NCBI RefSeq assembly: GCF_047675955.1
Contig: NC_132912.1
Coordinates: forward strand, 15,226,500-15,290,499
DNA from: Chlorocebus sabaeus
Lineage: Eukaryota > Chordata > Mammalia > Primates > Cercopithecidae
Direction of reading: 5' to 3'
Length of the DNA: 64,000 nucleotides
This document shows, piece by piece, positions 1-12,807 of this stretch (the first letter of the stretch is position 1; the number at the start of each line of letters is the position of its first letter). The notes beneath the pieces are model-generated. The model was not told the origin of the DNA, ran no database searches, and worked only from the letters and a program-made list of their open reading frames with translations. The position numbers were made by a program, and so were the translations under genes.

Positions 1-289
1 CTGTAATCCCAGAACTTTGGGAAGCCGAGGTGGGCAGATCACAAGGTCAGGAGATTGAGACCATCCTGGCTAACATAGTGAAACCCCGTCTCTACTAAAA
101 ATACAAAAAAATTAGCCGGGCGTGGTGGCCGGTGCCTGTAGTCCCAGCTACTTGGGAGGCTGAGGCAGGAGAATGGTGTGAATCTGGGAGGCGGAGCTTG
201 CAGTGAGCCGAGATCCTGCCACAGCACTCCAGCCTGGGACTCGTCTCAAAAAAAAAAAAAAAAAAAAAAAAGAAAAAGAAAAAGAAAAC
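1..289 (+). mobile_element. AluY-type element, cut by window edge
   Basis: It starts inside the left arm, has the AluY-type GAGACCATCCTGGCTAAC block and ends in an A-rich tail with AAAAAG units. Confidence 0.9.
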
Positions 290-1503
290 AAAGATAGAAG
301 CAGAATGTTCTAAAAGGAAAGCTTCCCTCAGGCTGACAAATGAGTCAATTCTTTAGACTCAGGGAACAGTGATAAAAGCAGTTGTTTTTGCAGAAACAAA
401 AGCTTTAAGGATTAGAGGGTTGCTTCTCCAACTAAAAGATACTGTGTACTATCTCACACTTTCTTAGCACAAGGAAATAACTATATCAGGCCTAGGTACG
501 GTTGGGTAGATGGGGTAGAGTCTGGAAGCTGTCTGGAAGAGTTTGCAAGCTTGTGAAAGGTCTTACTACTGCACCGAAATAGACACATGTGAATAACAGG
601 AGAATTTTGCAGCTATCAAATATAAGGGATACAATGGATGACATTCATTTCATCATCATTGGCAAACCTTCCAATACAAGAAACAAGCCAGTATTGTTCA
701 GGTTGTTGTAATTAGCTGTGGTGGCCTTGCTGACTTTTAGAATACGATGTGTTTGAATTGTGCGGCTGAGGAGGCTGGGCCACACACATGCCATTGCTAG
801 TATTTCTTTCAGCAGAAAAGGGAATTCCAGAAGGATGTATGCTCTGGTTTTCAAATGCTTCTGAGTCATCAGACCTTTCCTCAGCCAGCAAGAAGCTAAA
901 GGGGTTCATCTACAGTGATTCCCTACTGCTCTGTATTAGCAGCTCAGTACTGGAGATGAATTCAGCCTTCAGGTTTAATAAGGATTTTAGATTCTTCTAA
1001 GAATTTCTCATATCTGTCTCATACACCAAATTACTGCAGGCACCTGCAGAACCTGATTAGGTTCCCCACCCCATTTTCATCATCTGCTTTCAGAAAACTA
1101 CTTCTTCACATTCAGATTGCTGGTAAAATTACTCTTTCCTCTCTTGCTGTTAAAATGACCTGAGAATCACCAACTGTTGGGGAAGAATGGGACGATCTGT
1201 CCATTGTCCCTCACACCCAATCAATTGTAAAGACTGATTTAAAAAAAAAAAAAAATGCTCACAACAAAACCCACCATGGCACCATGTCTAGGTTGCTTAT
1301 AAGCAACTTCTAACAACTTTCAAGGAACAAGTAATCCCTACATTACATACACTGTTCCAGAGAAAGGAGAGGAAAAGCTCTTCAACTCATTCTAACTTTA
1401 CTATCGAAATAGGACAAGGACAGAGTAAGAAGGGGAAATTAATGGCCAACCTCAGTTGCAGTGAGTATGGAAGAAGATCCTAAGTAAAATATTAGTAAAC
1501 TAG
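290..1503. other. Unique intron 9 sequence
   Basis: I see no exon, RNA gene or recognisable repeat here apart from a short A run at about 1231-1253. Confidence 0.5.
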
Positions 1504-1795
1504 GGCTGGGCATGGTGGCTCACACCTGTAATCTCAGCACTTTGGGAGGCTGAGGTGGATGGATTTTCTGAACTCAGAAGTTCGAGACCAGCCTGGCCAA
1601 CATGGTGAAACCCCATCTCTACTGAAATACAAAAAATTAGCAGGGTGTGGTGGCATGCACCTGTAGTTCCAGCTACTCGGGAGGCTGAGGCACAAGAATT
1701 GCTTGAACCCAAGAGGTGGAGGTTTCAGTGAGCAGAGATTGTGCCATTGCACTCCAGCCTGGGTGACAGAGCAAGACTCTGCCTCCAAAAAACAA
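1504..1795 (+). mobile_element. Alu
   Basis: Full-length dimeric Alu with both arms and a short A tail. It is somewhat diverged (AluS/J type). Confidence 0.9.
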
Positions 1796-2039
1796 TTTTT
1801 TTTTAATTGGGAAACTAAATCTAAAAACAGAGGTAGTCTCCCACAAATGGAAACCAAAAGAATGTGTCACTAGCAGACATACCTGAGACTGGCTAAAGGA
1901 ATTTCTTCAAATAGAAAGGAAATGATAAAAGAAGGAATACTGAAGCATCAGGAAGGAGGGAAGAATAATAGAAAGAGCAGAAATTTGCTTAATGATGCTT
2001 ATCCTCAAGCATCACTATAAATCAGTGTTACAAATCATA

Positions 2040-5000
2040 CTTGATGATTAAAACAAAAATCATAATACTATCTGATATTTAAGACAATATTTTAAAGTGG
2101 AAAAGATAAAGTGACCTAAATAAAAGGTGACTCAAAGTAATAAATGTTGTTACCAATAGACTGTAAGTCACATATATATATATAGTAATACATCGACCAT
2201 CATAAAAACTATACAAATATACCCAAATGCACTATAAACAAAACAGAATCCTAAAATATATTCAAGTAACCCACAACAAGGCAAGAAAAAAGAAGCAGAG
2301 AAACAAGAACCAGAAGAAAAAGAAAGAAACCAAATAATCAAATGGCAGACTTAAGCTCTAACATACCAATAACCACCTTATATATAAGTGGTCTAAATAC
2401 ATCAATCAAAAGAAAGGTCAGTAGCGTGGGCAAAGAAACATGACCCAACTATAGGTTGTTTCCAAGAAACTCACTTCAAATTCAATAACATGAATAGTTG
2501 GAAAGTAAAAGGATGGAAAAAGACCAAACAATTTTTAAAAAGCAGGTCTGGTCATAGTAATATACGATCAAGTATACTCCGGAGCAAGGAAAATTATTAC
2601 AAAGAGAGGTATTACATTATGATACAAAGATCAATCCACTAGCGGGACATAAAGACCCTAAATATACATGTGAGTATCAAACAAGAGCCCCAAAAGACAT
2701 CAAGAAAAACCGACAGTGTTGGAAGGAGAAATAGACAAATCCACAATTATAGTTGGGGACATCCATGCCCCTCTCATCAAGTGATAGAACTGCTAGACAG
2801 AAAATCAGCATGGAAACAGAAGAGCTGAATAACTCAATTAATCAACACGATCCAACTGGCATACAAAGAACACTCAACCCAACAGTAGTGGTATACGCAT
2901 TTCATGTACCCATGGAATATTCATCAAGAAAGTCCATATCCCGAGTAATAAAACAAACCTCAAGAGCCTTAAAATAATCAAAACCATACAGTGTGTGTTC
3001 TTTAACTGTATTTGAATCAAACTAGAAATCTGTAATAGGGAGACAACAGAAAATCTCTAAACACGGCAAAATTGAATAGCACAATTTTAAGTAGGGGTGA
3101 GCTAAAGATGAAATCTCAAAGGAAACCAAAAAATACATAGAAGTGAATGACAACGAAGACACAGCATATCAAAATATGTCAGAAATAGCTAAAGCAGTGC
3201 AAAGAGGGAAACTGATAGAACTAAATGCTTACTAGTAACAGGGAAAGTTCTCAAGTCAGTAAGTCCCTCCCTCAAGGAACTAGAAAAGAAGAGCAAAATA
3301 AACCCAAAGCAAGTGGAAGGAAGGAAAAAGTAAACACAAGGGTAGAAATCAATGACACTGAAAATATGAAAACAACAGGGAATATCCAACAAAAGTCTGG
3401 TTCTCTGGGAAGCAAATCAATAAAGTGATAAAAGTCTAGCAAGATGGACAAAAATAAAGAGAAGACATGAATCACCAATATCTGGGATGAAACAAGAGAT
3501 ATCAGTACAGATCCCGCAGCCACTAAAAGGATAACAAGTGAATACAATGAACAACTTTACACTCATACATTCAACAATTTAGAAGAAATGGACAAACTCC
3601 TCAAAACCTATTAAAACTCAACCAAGATGAAACAGATCATCTGAATGGTGCTATAACCATTAAAGACATTTAGTCCATTATTTAAAAACTCCCAAAAAAG
3701 AAACAGCTAACCTCAGATCATTTCAACCGGAGAATTCTACCAAACATTTAAAGAATTAACACCAATTCTCAATTTCTTCCAGAAAATAGAAAAGGAAATA
3801 ATACTTTCCAACTCCTATTATGAGACCAGTATTATCTTGATATCTAAGCCAGACAGACATTACAAAAAAGACACTCCAGAGAGATATCTCTCATGAACTC
3901 AACAAATACTCAGCAAAATATTAGCAATCAATACAACAATGTATAAAAATAATTATACACTGTGACCAAGTGGATATTTTCTAGGAATGTAAGAGTGATC
4001 CAACATTTGAAAATCAATGTAATCTGCCATATCAACAGATTAAAGGAGAAAAATCATATGATTACATCTATTGAAGCAGAAATAGCATGGGACAAAATCC
4101 AATGCCCATTCATAAGAACTCTTAGTAAGTTAGAAATAGAGAATGACCTCAAATTGATTAGGAGCACCCACAAAAACACCTACAGCTAACATCATACTTC
4201 ATGGTGAAAGAGTAAATGCTTTTCCCCCACCATCAAGAACACGACGAGGACGTCAACCTTCCCCACTCTTTCTCAATAAAGCACTGGAAGATCTAGGTCC
4301 TGCCTTAATGCAAGACCAAAAATAAAGGCATTGAGATTAGAAAGGAAGCAATAAAACTGTCCCTATTTGCAGATGACACATTATCTATGCAGAAATCCCA
4401 AGGAATCTACACACAAACTCCTGGAACCAGTAAGTGATTTCAGCACTGTGGTAGGATACAAACACACAGAAGAAAGCATTTCTACAGGCTAACAATGAAC
4501 ATGCAGAAATTGAAATTAAAAATATAACACCATCATAATCGCCCCAAAGGAAGTGAAATATCTAGCTATACACTTAAGAAAACATGTACAGGATTTGGGT
4601 GCTCTTAGAGAATGCTGATAAAAGAGATTTTAAAAGACTGAAATAAATGTAGAGACATTCCATGTTCATGGATTGGAAGACTTTTCAATTATGCTCAAAT
4701 TAATCCATCAGTGTAATGTAATCCCTATAAAAGTGCCAGCAAGGTATTCTGTAGACAAAAATAAGCTTATTCTAAAATGTATATGCAAAAGGCAAAGGAA
4801 ACAGGTTAATTAAAATGATCTTGACAGACAAGAATAAAGTGGGAGGAATTACTCTACCTGATACTAAGGCTTCCTATGTAGCTATGGCAACCAGGTCAGT
4901 GTGGTATTAGTGAAGGGACAGACATGGAGATCAATGAAATAGAATAGAGGATCCAGAAAGGAACACAATACAAAGTGTTAGTATTTAGCATACAAAAAAC

Positions 5001-5600
5001 CTTTCACAGGCTGAGCGTGATGGCTCACACCCATAATTCCAGCACTTTGGAAGGCCAAGGTGGGCGGATCACCTGAGGTCAGGAGTTTGAGACCAGCCTG
5101 ACCAACATGGTGAAACCCCAACTCTACTAACAATACAAAAATTAGCTGGGCGTGGTGGTGCATGCCTGTAATCCCAGCTACTCAGAAGGCTGAGGCAGGA
5201 GAATCGCTTGAACCTGGGAGGCGGAGGTTGCAGTGAGCCAAGATTGCGCCATTGCACTCCAGCCTGGGCAACAAGTGCAAAACTGCATCTCAAAAAACAA
5301 AACAAAACAAAACAAAAATAATTTCATAAGTCAGTAAGAAGACTACGGTTAAAAAGAAAAAACAGGCAAGCGATATAAATAGCAAATTCATAAAAGAAAT
5401 AAACATGGCTAACATATTTATGAGATACTCAAATTCAGCAATAATGAGGATATACATTAACAACAAGATACTGTTCCATACTCATCGGGTGGGCCTAAAT
5501 TTAAAATCTGACCATACCCACGTCTTGTGAGGATGTGAGGAAACAGGAACTCTCTTACACTGCTCAGAACCTTATTGTGGTGAGTTATTTGGCAATTTCT
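2040..5600 (+). mobile_element. Old L1 (ORF2 region), interrupted by an Alu
   Basis: The region is diverged L1 ORF2 sequence in sense orientation: the endonuclease start near 2340, reverse transcriptase sequence through about 4900, and the 3' ORF2 section at 5320-5600 after an Alu. The frames are broken by many stops. The left boundary is approximate and the age is L1M to early L1P. Confidence 0.8.
5009..5319 (+). mobile_element. Alu inserted in L1
   Basis: Full-length Alu (AluS type) with a tail of AAAAC units, lying within the L1. Confidence 0.92.
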
Positions 5601-5649
5601 AATAATGTGAAAGGTGGGTCCGACCACAGACTGTAATTATATGCCCTGG

Positions 5650-5900
5650 AGAGCAGTTCTCAAACTGTGATCTGTGAACCCTGTGGGTACCTGAGACCCT
5701 TTCAGAAATCTGTGAGGTCAAAATTATTTTCATAACACTAAGAAGCTGTTTGCCTTGTTGATATGTTACCATCAGCATCAACAGTGCAAAAGCAGTGCTG
5801 TGCGTAAAACTGCTGGTGCCTTAGCACAAAACAAGACAATGGCACCAGACCATACTTGTGGTCACCATATTCCTCAACACCACACCCTCAGGGTTCAACA
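5650..5900 (+). mobile_element. hAT-type DNA transposon fragment
   Basis: It begins GCAGTTCTCAAACTGTG, a typical hAT end, and shares its internal sequence in opposite orientation with the element at 9190-9833 (ATTTTCATAACACTAA versus its complement). The family name is not assigned. Confidence 0.55.
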
Positions 5901-6095
5901 AATGTCAGTTTCACTTAAGCATGTCCTTGATAGAGTATGAAGAATTCTTCATCTTATTAACTCTCAACCCTTTAGTACGCATCTTTGTAATGTTCTATGA
6001 CGAAATGGAAGGAAGTGTGTGTAAATACTTCTGCTGCACACTGAACACAAAGGGTGCTTCAAGGAGAATCTTTATGTTTATCACCTTGTCTTTAC

Positions 6096-6266
6096 CTCCA
6101 CTACAAACGTGTCAATGATGTGCTCCCGGGGGAGGAACCAGTGGGCCACTTCCTCTTCATCCATCACTGGAGCCAGATGAAACTGCTTCAGGTAAGTGTT
6201 GATTAATTCTCGAACTGATTTGATATCTTTTGGTTCCATTGGTCTCAAACCTGAAGTCTTTGTAAC
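6096..6266 (-). CDS. NMT2: NMT2 coding exon 9 (residues 334-390), last exon in window
   Basis: The exon reads VTKTSGLRPMEPKDIKSV, RELINTYLKQFHLAPVMDEE and EVAHWFLPREHIIDTFVVE. It opens the second GNAT-like half of the enzyme, which forms much of the peptide-substrate pocket. The acceptor is TCACAAG before 6266 and the donor GTGGAG/GTAAAG after 6096, on a codon boundary. The NMT1 paralogue differs clearly here, which again identifies NMT2. No continuation (second signature KFGxGDG, C-terminal Leu-Gln) is found in 1-6095, so the remaining exons lie further left; intron 9 is at least 6.1 kb. Confidence 0.96.
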
Positions 6267-6324
6267 CTTGTGAGAGGGAAAACAAAACAAATCCAGAAGT
6301 TCAGGTAGAAGAGGAGTGAAACGA

Positions 6325-6487
6325 CTTTGCACTCAACATGTGGTCTGCAGACCGGCAGAATGAGCAGCATGCGGGAGCTTGTTACAGCTGCAGAGCCCGG
6401 CCCTGCCCCAGAGCTAATGAATCTGAATCTGCAACTCGACAAGATTCCCTCGGGATCTGTACACACATTAAGGTTTGAGAAGAGCTG
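6325..6487 (+). mobile_element. MER5-like (hAT-Charlie) remnant
   Basis: The sequence follows the MER5 pattern: GTGGTCTGCAGACC near the start, CCTGCCCCAGAGCTAATGAA in the middle and TTTGAGAAGAGCTG at the end. It lies 60 bp upstream of exon 9 in the transcript direction. Confidence 0.7.
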
Positions 6488-6702
6488 GGTTAAATTATAG
6501 GCGAGACAGACAATGTGTTGTATCTTCTTATCTGTGCGGCAAGTCTTTGGTCAGTATTGCCCATGACCCAAACAAAAATCAAAGGGAACACTACAAGCTC
6601 GTGATGTATGCCAATACCCAAAATACACCAATGCATAGACCAATGCCAAGAATGTTAACAGTCTACGAGATGGGACGTAGCCATCTTAGCATGACTTCTG
6701 GA

Positions 6703-7211
6703 GTACAGGCAGCCCTCCATATCCACTGGTTGTGTATCTGTGGGTTCAACCAACCTTAGATGAAAAATATTAGGGGGAAAAAAACTGGAGAGTTGTATCT
6801 GTGCTGATCGTGTACAGACTTTTTTTCTTGCCATTATTTCTTTAAAAATGCAGTGTAACAACTACTTACATAGTATTTAGATTGTATTTGGCCTTATAAG
6901 TAATCCAGAGATGATTTAAAGTATACAGGACACGGGGGCGTGGTGGCTCATGCCTATAATCCCAGAACTTTGGGAGGCTAACGCCGGTGGGTCATTTGAG
7001 GTTCGAGACCAGCTTGGCCAACATGGTGAAACCCTGTCTCTACCAAAAATGTAAAAATTAGCCAGGCGTGGTGACAGGCAAGTGTAATCCCAGCTACTCA
7101 GGAGGCTGAGGCAGGAGAATCGTTTGAACCTGGGAGGCGGAGGCTGCAGTAAGCCAAGATCACACCACTGCACTCCAGCCTGGGAGACGGGGCGGGATTC
7201 CATCTCAAAAA

Positions 7212-7258
<47 letters not shown>

Positions 7259-7406
7259 AATTAAATAAAGTCTACAGGAGGATATGCATACGTTATATGC
7301 AAATACGCAATGCTCTGCCGTCTTATATAAGGGACTTGAGCACCCAAGGATTCTGGTATCTGAGGGGTCCTAGAACCAATCCCTCATGGTTTCTGAGGGA
7401 TGCTTT
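6703..7406 (+). mobile_element. MER2-like Tigger element split by an Alu
   Basis: The left part (6703-6930) begins GGCAGCCCTCCATATCC. The right part (7267-7406) ends in sequence giving the complementary terminal repeat (ACCAATCCCTCATGG). These match the MER2 class of TcMar-Tigger non-autonomous elements. Confidence 0.75.
6931..7266 (+). mobile_element. Alu with (AAAT)n tail inserted in MER2
   Basis: Full-length Alu whose tail has grown into about 12 AAAT units (7206-7258). Target-site duplications AAAGTATACAGGA (6918-6930) and AAAGTCTACAGGA (7267-7279) flank it. Confidence 0.93.
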
Positions 7407-8181
7407 AAAACTGCCAAGTCTGACATTTTGAAAACACAACTGAGCAACTTGTTTTGTTATTCAATAGCCCATTAAAAGCGTGTGGTGATTTTGTTCTCTT
7501 GACCAAAGATGATATGGGAGTAAATCATATCAGGCTGGGATGGGAAGGCAAGCGTCGTTCATAGCCAAGTATTTTCTAAAGGCAAACGGGTTCACGGCCA
7601 TACCACCCTGAAAGCGTCTATCTCGTCTAACAGCAAACGGCTGCCAGGGACACGGCCTGGCCTCTCCTGCCGCATCTTCTGGGTAAAGGTGATCAGGGTA
7701 GGTGTTTTATCACTACTCCAGAGCTTTACAGTTTAAAAAATTAAGCCATAGGAATACAAAACCTAAAAGTCAGGACGGGTCCCCATTTGAATTTGTTCAA
7801 CTGTTGTCCTCATAAAAGCCCCTGACATCACTTTGCTCTCCAGAACTGTTCAGGGGCCAGGGCACTTGAGACTAAAAGTCAGAAAGCCCAACAAACAAAC
7901 AATTTTAAACTGAGAAATACAGGTTTATTTTTTTCTGTAAACCTGATTTTTTTCCCCCCTTGGAGAAATACTAGATACATTTTAAGAGATGAATAATCTG
8001 TATATACATTTTGCTACTCTACTTTTTCTGCCCTAAATGATTTCTAAATATTTTTTAAAATTTTGTATAATCTAGCAGTTCCACTCTCAAGAAATGTTTT
8101 TAAATGAAAAACTTCCTGGAGAATTAGGTCATTACAATTCCTGCATGCCCCCAGGTAGAAGCCCAAGGGGGTAACCAGGGC
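7407..8181. other. Unique intron 8 sequence
   Basis: No exon or recognisable repeat was found. Confidence 0.5.
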
Positions 8182-8472
8182 TTTTTTTGAGATGTGGAGT
8201 CTCACTTTTGTCGCCCAGGCTGGAGTGCAATGGTGCGATCTCGGCTCACTGCAACCTCCACCTCCTGGGTTCAAGCGATTCTCCTGCCTCAGCCTCCTGA
8301 GTAACTGGGATTACAGGCGCCTGCCACCACACCCGGCTAATTTTGGACTTTTAGTAGAGACAGGGTTTCACCACGTTGGCCAGGCTGGTCTCCAATGCCT
8401 GACCTCAGGTGATCTGCCCACCTCAGCCTCCCAAAGTGCTGGGATTACAGGCGTGAGCCACCACCCTAGGCC
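8182..8472 (-). mobile_element. Alu
   Basis: Near full-length AluS-type element in reverse orientation; T tract at 8182-8188. Confidence 0.92.
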
Positions 8473-9189
8473 AAGGAAAATAGGTTTTCTCTTGAGTGCC
8501 AGCTCTCATCAACTATTAGCTGTGCTGAGGTTTCTAAGCTTCAGTGACACACAGTGCTGACTGATTATTGATTAGTTAGAGGAAACGGGAATGGGAGGTG
8601 CATGCTCTATATTTATAGACCAACAGTCCTCAGCTGAATATTTACTATAGGCCATTCTATTATGATTTATGTCATCTCGAAAGCACTGCAGCTAAAATAC
8701 CATTTACTAATCTAAATTTAGAGAATTTAAGTCCTTCACATTTAACAGGCAATGCATACCTTTAGTCTTTCTGTAGCTCTCAAAACCAATGAGTCAGAAA
8801 TATCCAGATCTCCACTGGAAATAAATAAGCACTTCTAAATGCTAGTGGGAAAACCAAAACCATATAAAATATATATCGTAGTCATTAAAAAAATTAGTTT
8901 CTGCTATGAGGCAGACTTAGCTTGATAAATTTCAAATAGCCTTTCTCAATATCAGAATTTTTTTTCTTTTGTTACTAGTTCAGTAACAATCAACAATATC
9001 AAGCAATTAGATGAATTAATGAGAGCCACAGGATATACGATATCTGTTAATAGAGAACATTCAGAAATGAAGAAAACATTTCCCAACTTCCTTCTAGAGC
9101 AAAACATTCTTCTGGAGCACAATTCTCATTCATTAAATATCCAAGTGTGAAACCACTAAAGGAACTGCCCAGCAGATACCCTTAAAGCA
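8473..9189. other. Unique intron 8 sequence
   Basis: AT-rich; no exon and no repeat that I can name. Confidence 0.45.
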
Positions 9190-9833
9190 GCAGTTTTCAA
9201 ATATTTCGGTCTTGGGACCCTTTTACACTCTTTTTTTTTTTTTTAGATGGAGTCTCACTCTGTCACCCAGGCTGGAGTGCAGTGGTGCGATCTCAGCTCA
9301 CTGCAACCTCTGCCTCCTGGGTTCAAGTGATTTGATCCTGCCTCAGCTTCCCAAGTAGCTGGGATTACAGGCACGTGCCACCACACCCAGCTAATTTTTT
9401 GTATTTTTAGTAGAGATGGGGTTTTATCGTGTTATCCAGGATGGTCTCGATCTCCTGACCTTGTGATCCGCCCGCCTCAGTCTCTCAAAGTGCTGGGATG
9501 ACAGGCATGGGCCACTGCTCCTGGCCTGCACTATTAATAATGATTGAGTACCTCCAAAGAGCTTTGCTTATGTGGGCTGTGCATATATCCACACTTACCA
9601 TATTAGAAATCAAAACTGAGAACATTTTTAAACAAAAGACTACAGAAATACACATGCCACATGGCCTCTAGAAGACTTCACAGTATACTCAGAAGAGAAT
9701 GAAAGTGAGAAAAATAAATATTAGTGTTATTATGAAAATAGTAACAAAAAAAAAAATGACTGCATGAATTCAAAGATCTTGGGGGACTTCCAGAGGTCCC
9801 TGGGCCACACTTTGAGAACTGCTATCTTAGGTC
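9190..9833 (-). mobile_element. hAT-type DNA transposon with inverted ends, holding an Alu
   Basis: The ends read AGCAGTTTTCAAA on the left and TTTGAGAACTGCT on the right, an imperfect terminal inverted repeat. The body (for example CCAAAGAGCTTTGCTTATGT) is a medium-reiteration hAT sequence. An AluY at 9231-9526 interrupts it. Confidence 0.65.
9231..9526 (-). mobile_element. AluY-type element
   Basis: Full length in reverse orientation, with the AluY-type GGATGGTCTCGATCTCCTG block. Confidence 0.92.
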
Positions 9834-10076
9834 TCTAAAGGTTAGAAAAATAAGTAGCAGAATTTAGACAAGCAATACGTTGTCTAAATTCAGGTAAAAA
9901 GTATCCTAAGTTTAGCAACTTATAAGCATTTTGAACAAATTTTTACAGAAGCATTAAAGCATAAGAGCACACCAAGATGTATCAGCTATAAAAAATAGAA
10001 AGTCCTAGAAAACAGGGTAAGAATATTTACATTTGCTGACTAATAGCTAAAATAATCTGTGTAACAATGAAATACT

Positions 10077-10380
10077 GCCGGGCGTGGTGGCTCATGCCTG
10101 TAATCTCAGCACTTTGGGAGGCCAAGGCGGGCAGATCACAAGATCAAGAGATCGAGACCATCCTGGCCAACATGATGAAACCCCGTCTCTACTAAAAATA
10201 CAAAAATTAGCTGGGTGTGGTGGCACATGGCTGTAGTCCCAGCTACTCAGGAGGTTGAGGCAGGAGAATTGCTTGAATCCGGGAGGCGGAGGTTGCGGTG
10301 AGCCAAGATCGTGTCACTGCACTCCAGCCTGGCGACAGAGCGAGACTTCATCTCACGAAAAAAAAAAAAAAAAAAAAAAA
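10077..10380 (+). mobile_element. AluY/Sc-type element
   Basis: Full length; the sequence AGAGATCGAGACCATCCTGG is present and a 22-base A tail ends it. Confidence 0.93.
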
Positions 10381-11139
10381 GAAATAACTTTTAAAAAGCA
10401 AAACAAACACTCAAATTATAACTCTTGTCCTCAGAAAGTAGGAGGGCTGTTAGGTTTAGGTGAAAATGGCTAGCTTCCGTATAATGGAATAGTGAAGCGG
10501 TCGTGTTTTCTGAGAGTTCAATAAAACACAGAGAATCATTTCCAGTAACTGAGAAAAATCTGTTTCATCAGCAAACTCTGTATCTGAATCAGATATCCTT
10601 TCCCATGGCCCAGCTAATATGCATGATTCATTGGCCTCTATGTGCATTGGAATCTGTGTAAAATCTGCTTATAAGTACACAAGCAAATGAAGCTCAGAGC
10701 TCTATTAAAAAACAGTAGTGTTATCTGTCAAGTATGTGGTGCAAACCATTTGACAGCCAAGATTCCAGAGGAGAGATGTAAGCAATGATTATGGTTATTT
10801 GTATGATTCAAAAAGGAGCAGAGAGAATGCTAAACACTTAAAAAACCATCTAATGCCACTAAATACAGAAGAACTTATATGCCTTGACCTATCTTAGCAA
10901 GCGCATCCTCCTCGCAGAACAGTGCTAAGACCTTAGTGGATCGTTCTCTGACTTCTCCTGCTTTTTCCTTTTATCTACATCAAATTACCTTTCATTGATA
11001 CAGACGCGCAAAATCGAACTTGGAAATACTCAACACCAAATCAAAAAAACGAAACAAAACAAAATCATCCCAAACACTGAAAGCATAGGGAGGCATGGCA
11101 AAGCATGTTTCTTGGGAAAACCTTAGTGTTTTAGGTGAA
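10381..11139. other. Unique intron 8 sequence
   Basis: It includes a 63-codon minus-strand open stretch (10456-10647) with no recognised similarity and no supporting splice context. Confidence 0.45.
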
Positions 11140-11345
11140 CAGTTGTGAATGGCACAGACTCTGTGACAGCTCTGCTTCTGGCCAGCAGACTCTGAGCAAG
11201 TCAATCTTGTGTACTCGTGGCCCCTTCTGTGCTATGGGGATAACGACCCATCCTCCTGTGGCTGTTATGATTAGTAAATGAGACTATTATGAGGCTGTTA
11301 AATGTCTAGTATAACGCTGGCCACAATAAATGTTAGCTCCTATAT
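11140..11345 (+). mobile_element. MIR
   Basis: Diverged MIR: the AGACTCTGAGCAAGTCA core, GGGGATAA and a terminal AATAAATGTTAGCT. Confidence 0.7.
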
Positions 11346-11884
11346 TCAAAAGTCCATGAAAAAGACATAAAGCTGGTACTCCTATAAGCAAAAGCAGCAA
11401 TGATGAAGCAGAAAATGAGATTGATCTGTACAGCAAAAGCTGTATTCCATAAGGAGGCTTTTATGCTGAATGGTACAAAGACATTCTTAAATGACTTGAC
11501 TGCTAGCAGTGGCATTACCCATCTGGGCCCATAGGAGAGGAAGGGGCATCTGGTATATGCAGTACTGTCCAGTTTAACTCAAGAGGCAGACACCCAAGGG
11601 ACTGCTGTCAGCACCTTCCAATTTCATATCTGTACTTTCATCTCTCTTTTATTATATTAGTTTACTCTTAATTTTCCTTTCCTTTCCTATGACTTAAAAG
11701 GGGGAAAGGAGATTGGGGAAAGCCCATGAGAGCTGTTTGCACCTTGACAGTCGTCCTTTTCTGCCTTGATTTATGCTGTAATGTACCCACAGTGAGACAT
11801 TTAGTGGGGCTGAGCCATGGTGTCCCCACGGTGGGTATGTTAGAGGGGATGGCAGAGGCAGAGGGAGCTAACAGGGAAACACGG
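11346..11884. other. Unique intron 8 sequence
   Basis: Nothing recognised. Confidence 0.4.
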
Positions 11885-12065
11885 AGGTCTGGGGCCTGCA
11901 TCCCAGGCCCTCCACTTAGTAATATTAACACATCCTTGCCTAAGTGTCAACCATCATGCACCTCAGTTTCTTCGTCTGTAAAATGGGGATAAGAAGTACT
12001 AACTTCAAAAGGTTGCTGTGAGAATAAATTGAATAATGTATTTGAAAGCACTTCATAAATTTCAG
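11885..12065 (+). mobile_element. MIR
   Basis: Typical MIR core CACCTCAGTTTCTTCGTCTG followed by TAAAATGGGGATAA and a diverged 3' part. Confidence 0.75.
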
Positions 12066-12462
12066 TTTATGGGTGCGGGAAAGGCAGTCACTATCACAGC
12101 ATGACTGAACAGGACCACTACCAGGAACCCAGGCTCACTGGAAGTAAGATGCCACAGTTTGGTTTCATAATCAATGCCTGTACCCATGAGAAGACTGACT
12201 CTTGTACAAAAATATTAAGGCTGATGAATGGAGTCAAGTCAAAAATACTTCTAGCACCTTAAGAAAATCATTGTGAGTAAACCAATGATATGTGCTAAAA
12301 CTCCTCATTCATCACTCCATCATAGGCAACCTACATGTAAGTGTGTGTTTTCCTTGTACGTAAGCTAGGCTGCTTCAGGTTCTCTTTGAAATTTAGAGAG
12401 ACCAAGGTGGAAGAGCATTCACCCACAGTGAAAAAAGCAGGCATGCTTGAACTTTTTATTCC
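12066..12462. other. Unique intron 8 sequence
   Basis: No gene or repeat recognised. Confidence 0.4.
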
Positions 12463-12754
12463 TTTTTTTTTTTTTGAGATGGAGTCCTGCTCTGTGGCCA
12501 GGCTGGAGTGCAATGGCGCAATCTTGGCTCACTGCAACCTCCGCCTCCCAGGTTCAAGTGATTCTCCTCCCTCAGCCTCCCTAGTAGCTGGGACTACAGG
12601 CGCATGCCACCATGTACAGCTAATTTTTAAATTTTTAGTAGAGACGGGGTTTCACCATGTTGGCCAGGGTGGTGTTGATCTCTTGACCTTGTCAGCCGCC
12701 CGCCTCGGCCTCCCAAAGTGCTGGGATTACAGGCATGAGCCACCGTGCCTGGCC
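12463..12754 (-). mobile_element. Alu
   Basis: Full-length reverse Alu (AluS/Sc type). Confidence 0.92.
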
Positions 12755-12807
12755 AAAGATTTTATTTCAATTCACACATCACAACACTTCAAACAAAAGA
12801 TCCCATC

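Noticed and set aside
1..6095. Remaining NMT2 exons (second signature KFGxGDG and C-terminus)
   Set aside because: I looked for these on the minus strand and found no matching frame; they must lie outside the window.
10456..10647. 63-codon minus-strand frame in intron 8 as an alternative exon
   Set aside because: No matching family and no evidence of conserved use; NMT2 phases are already complete without it.
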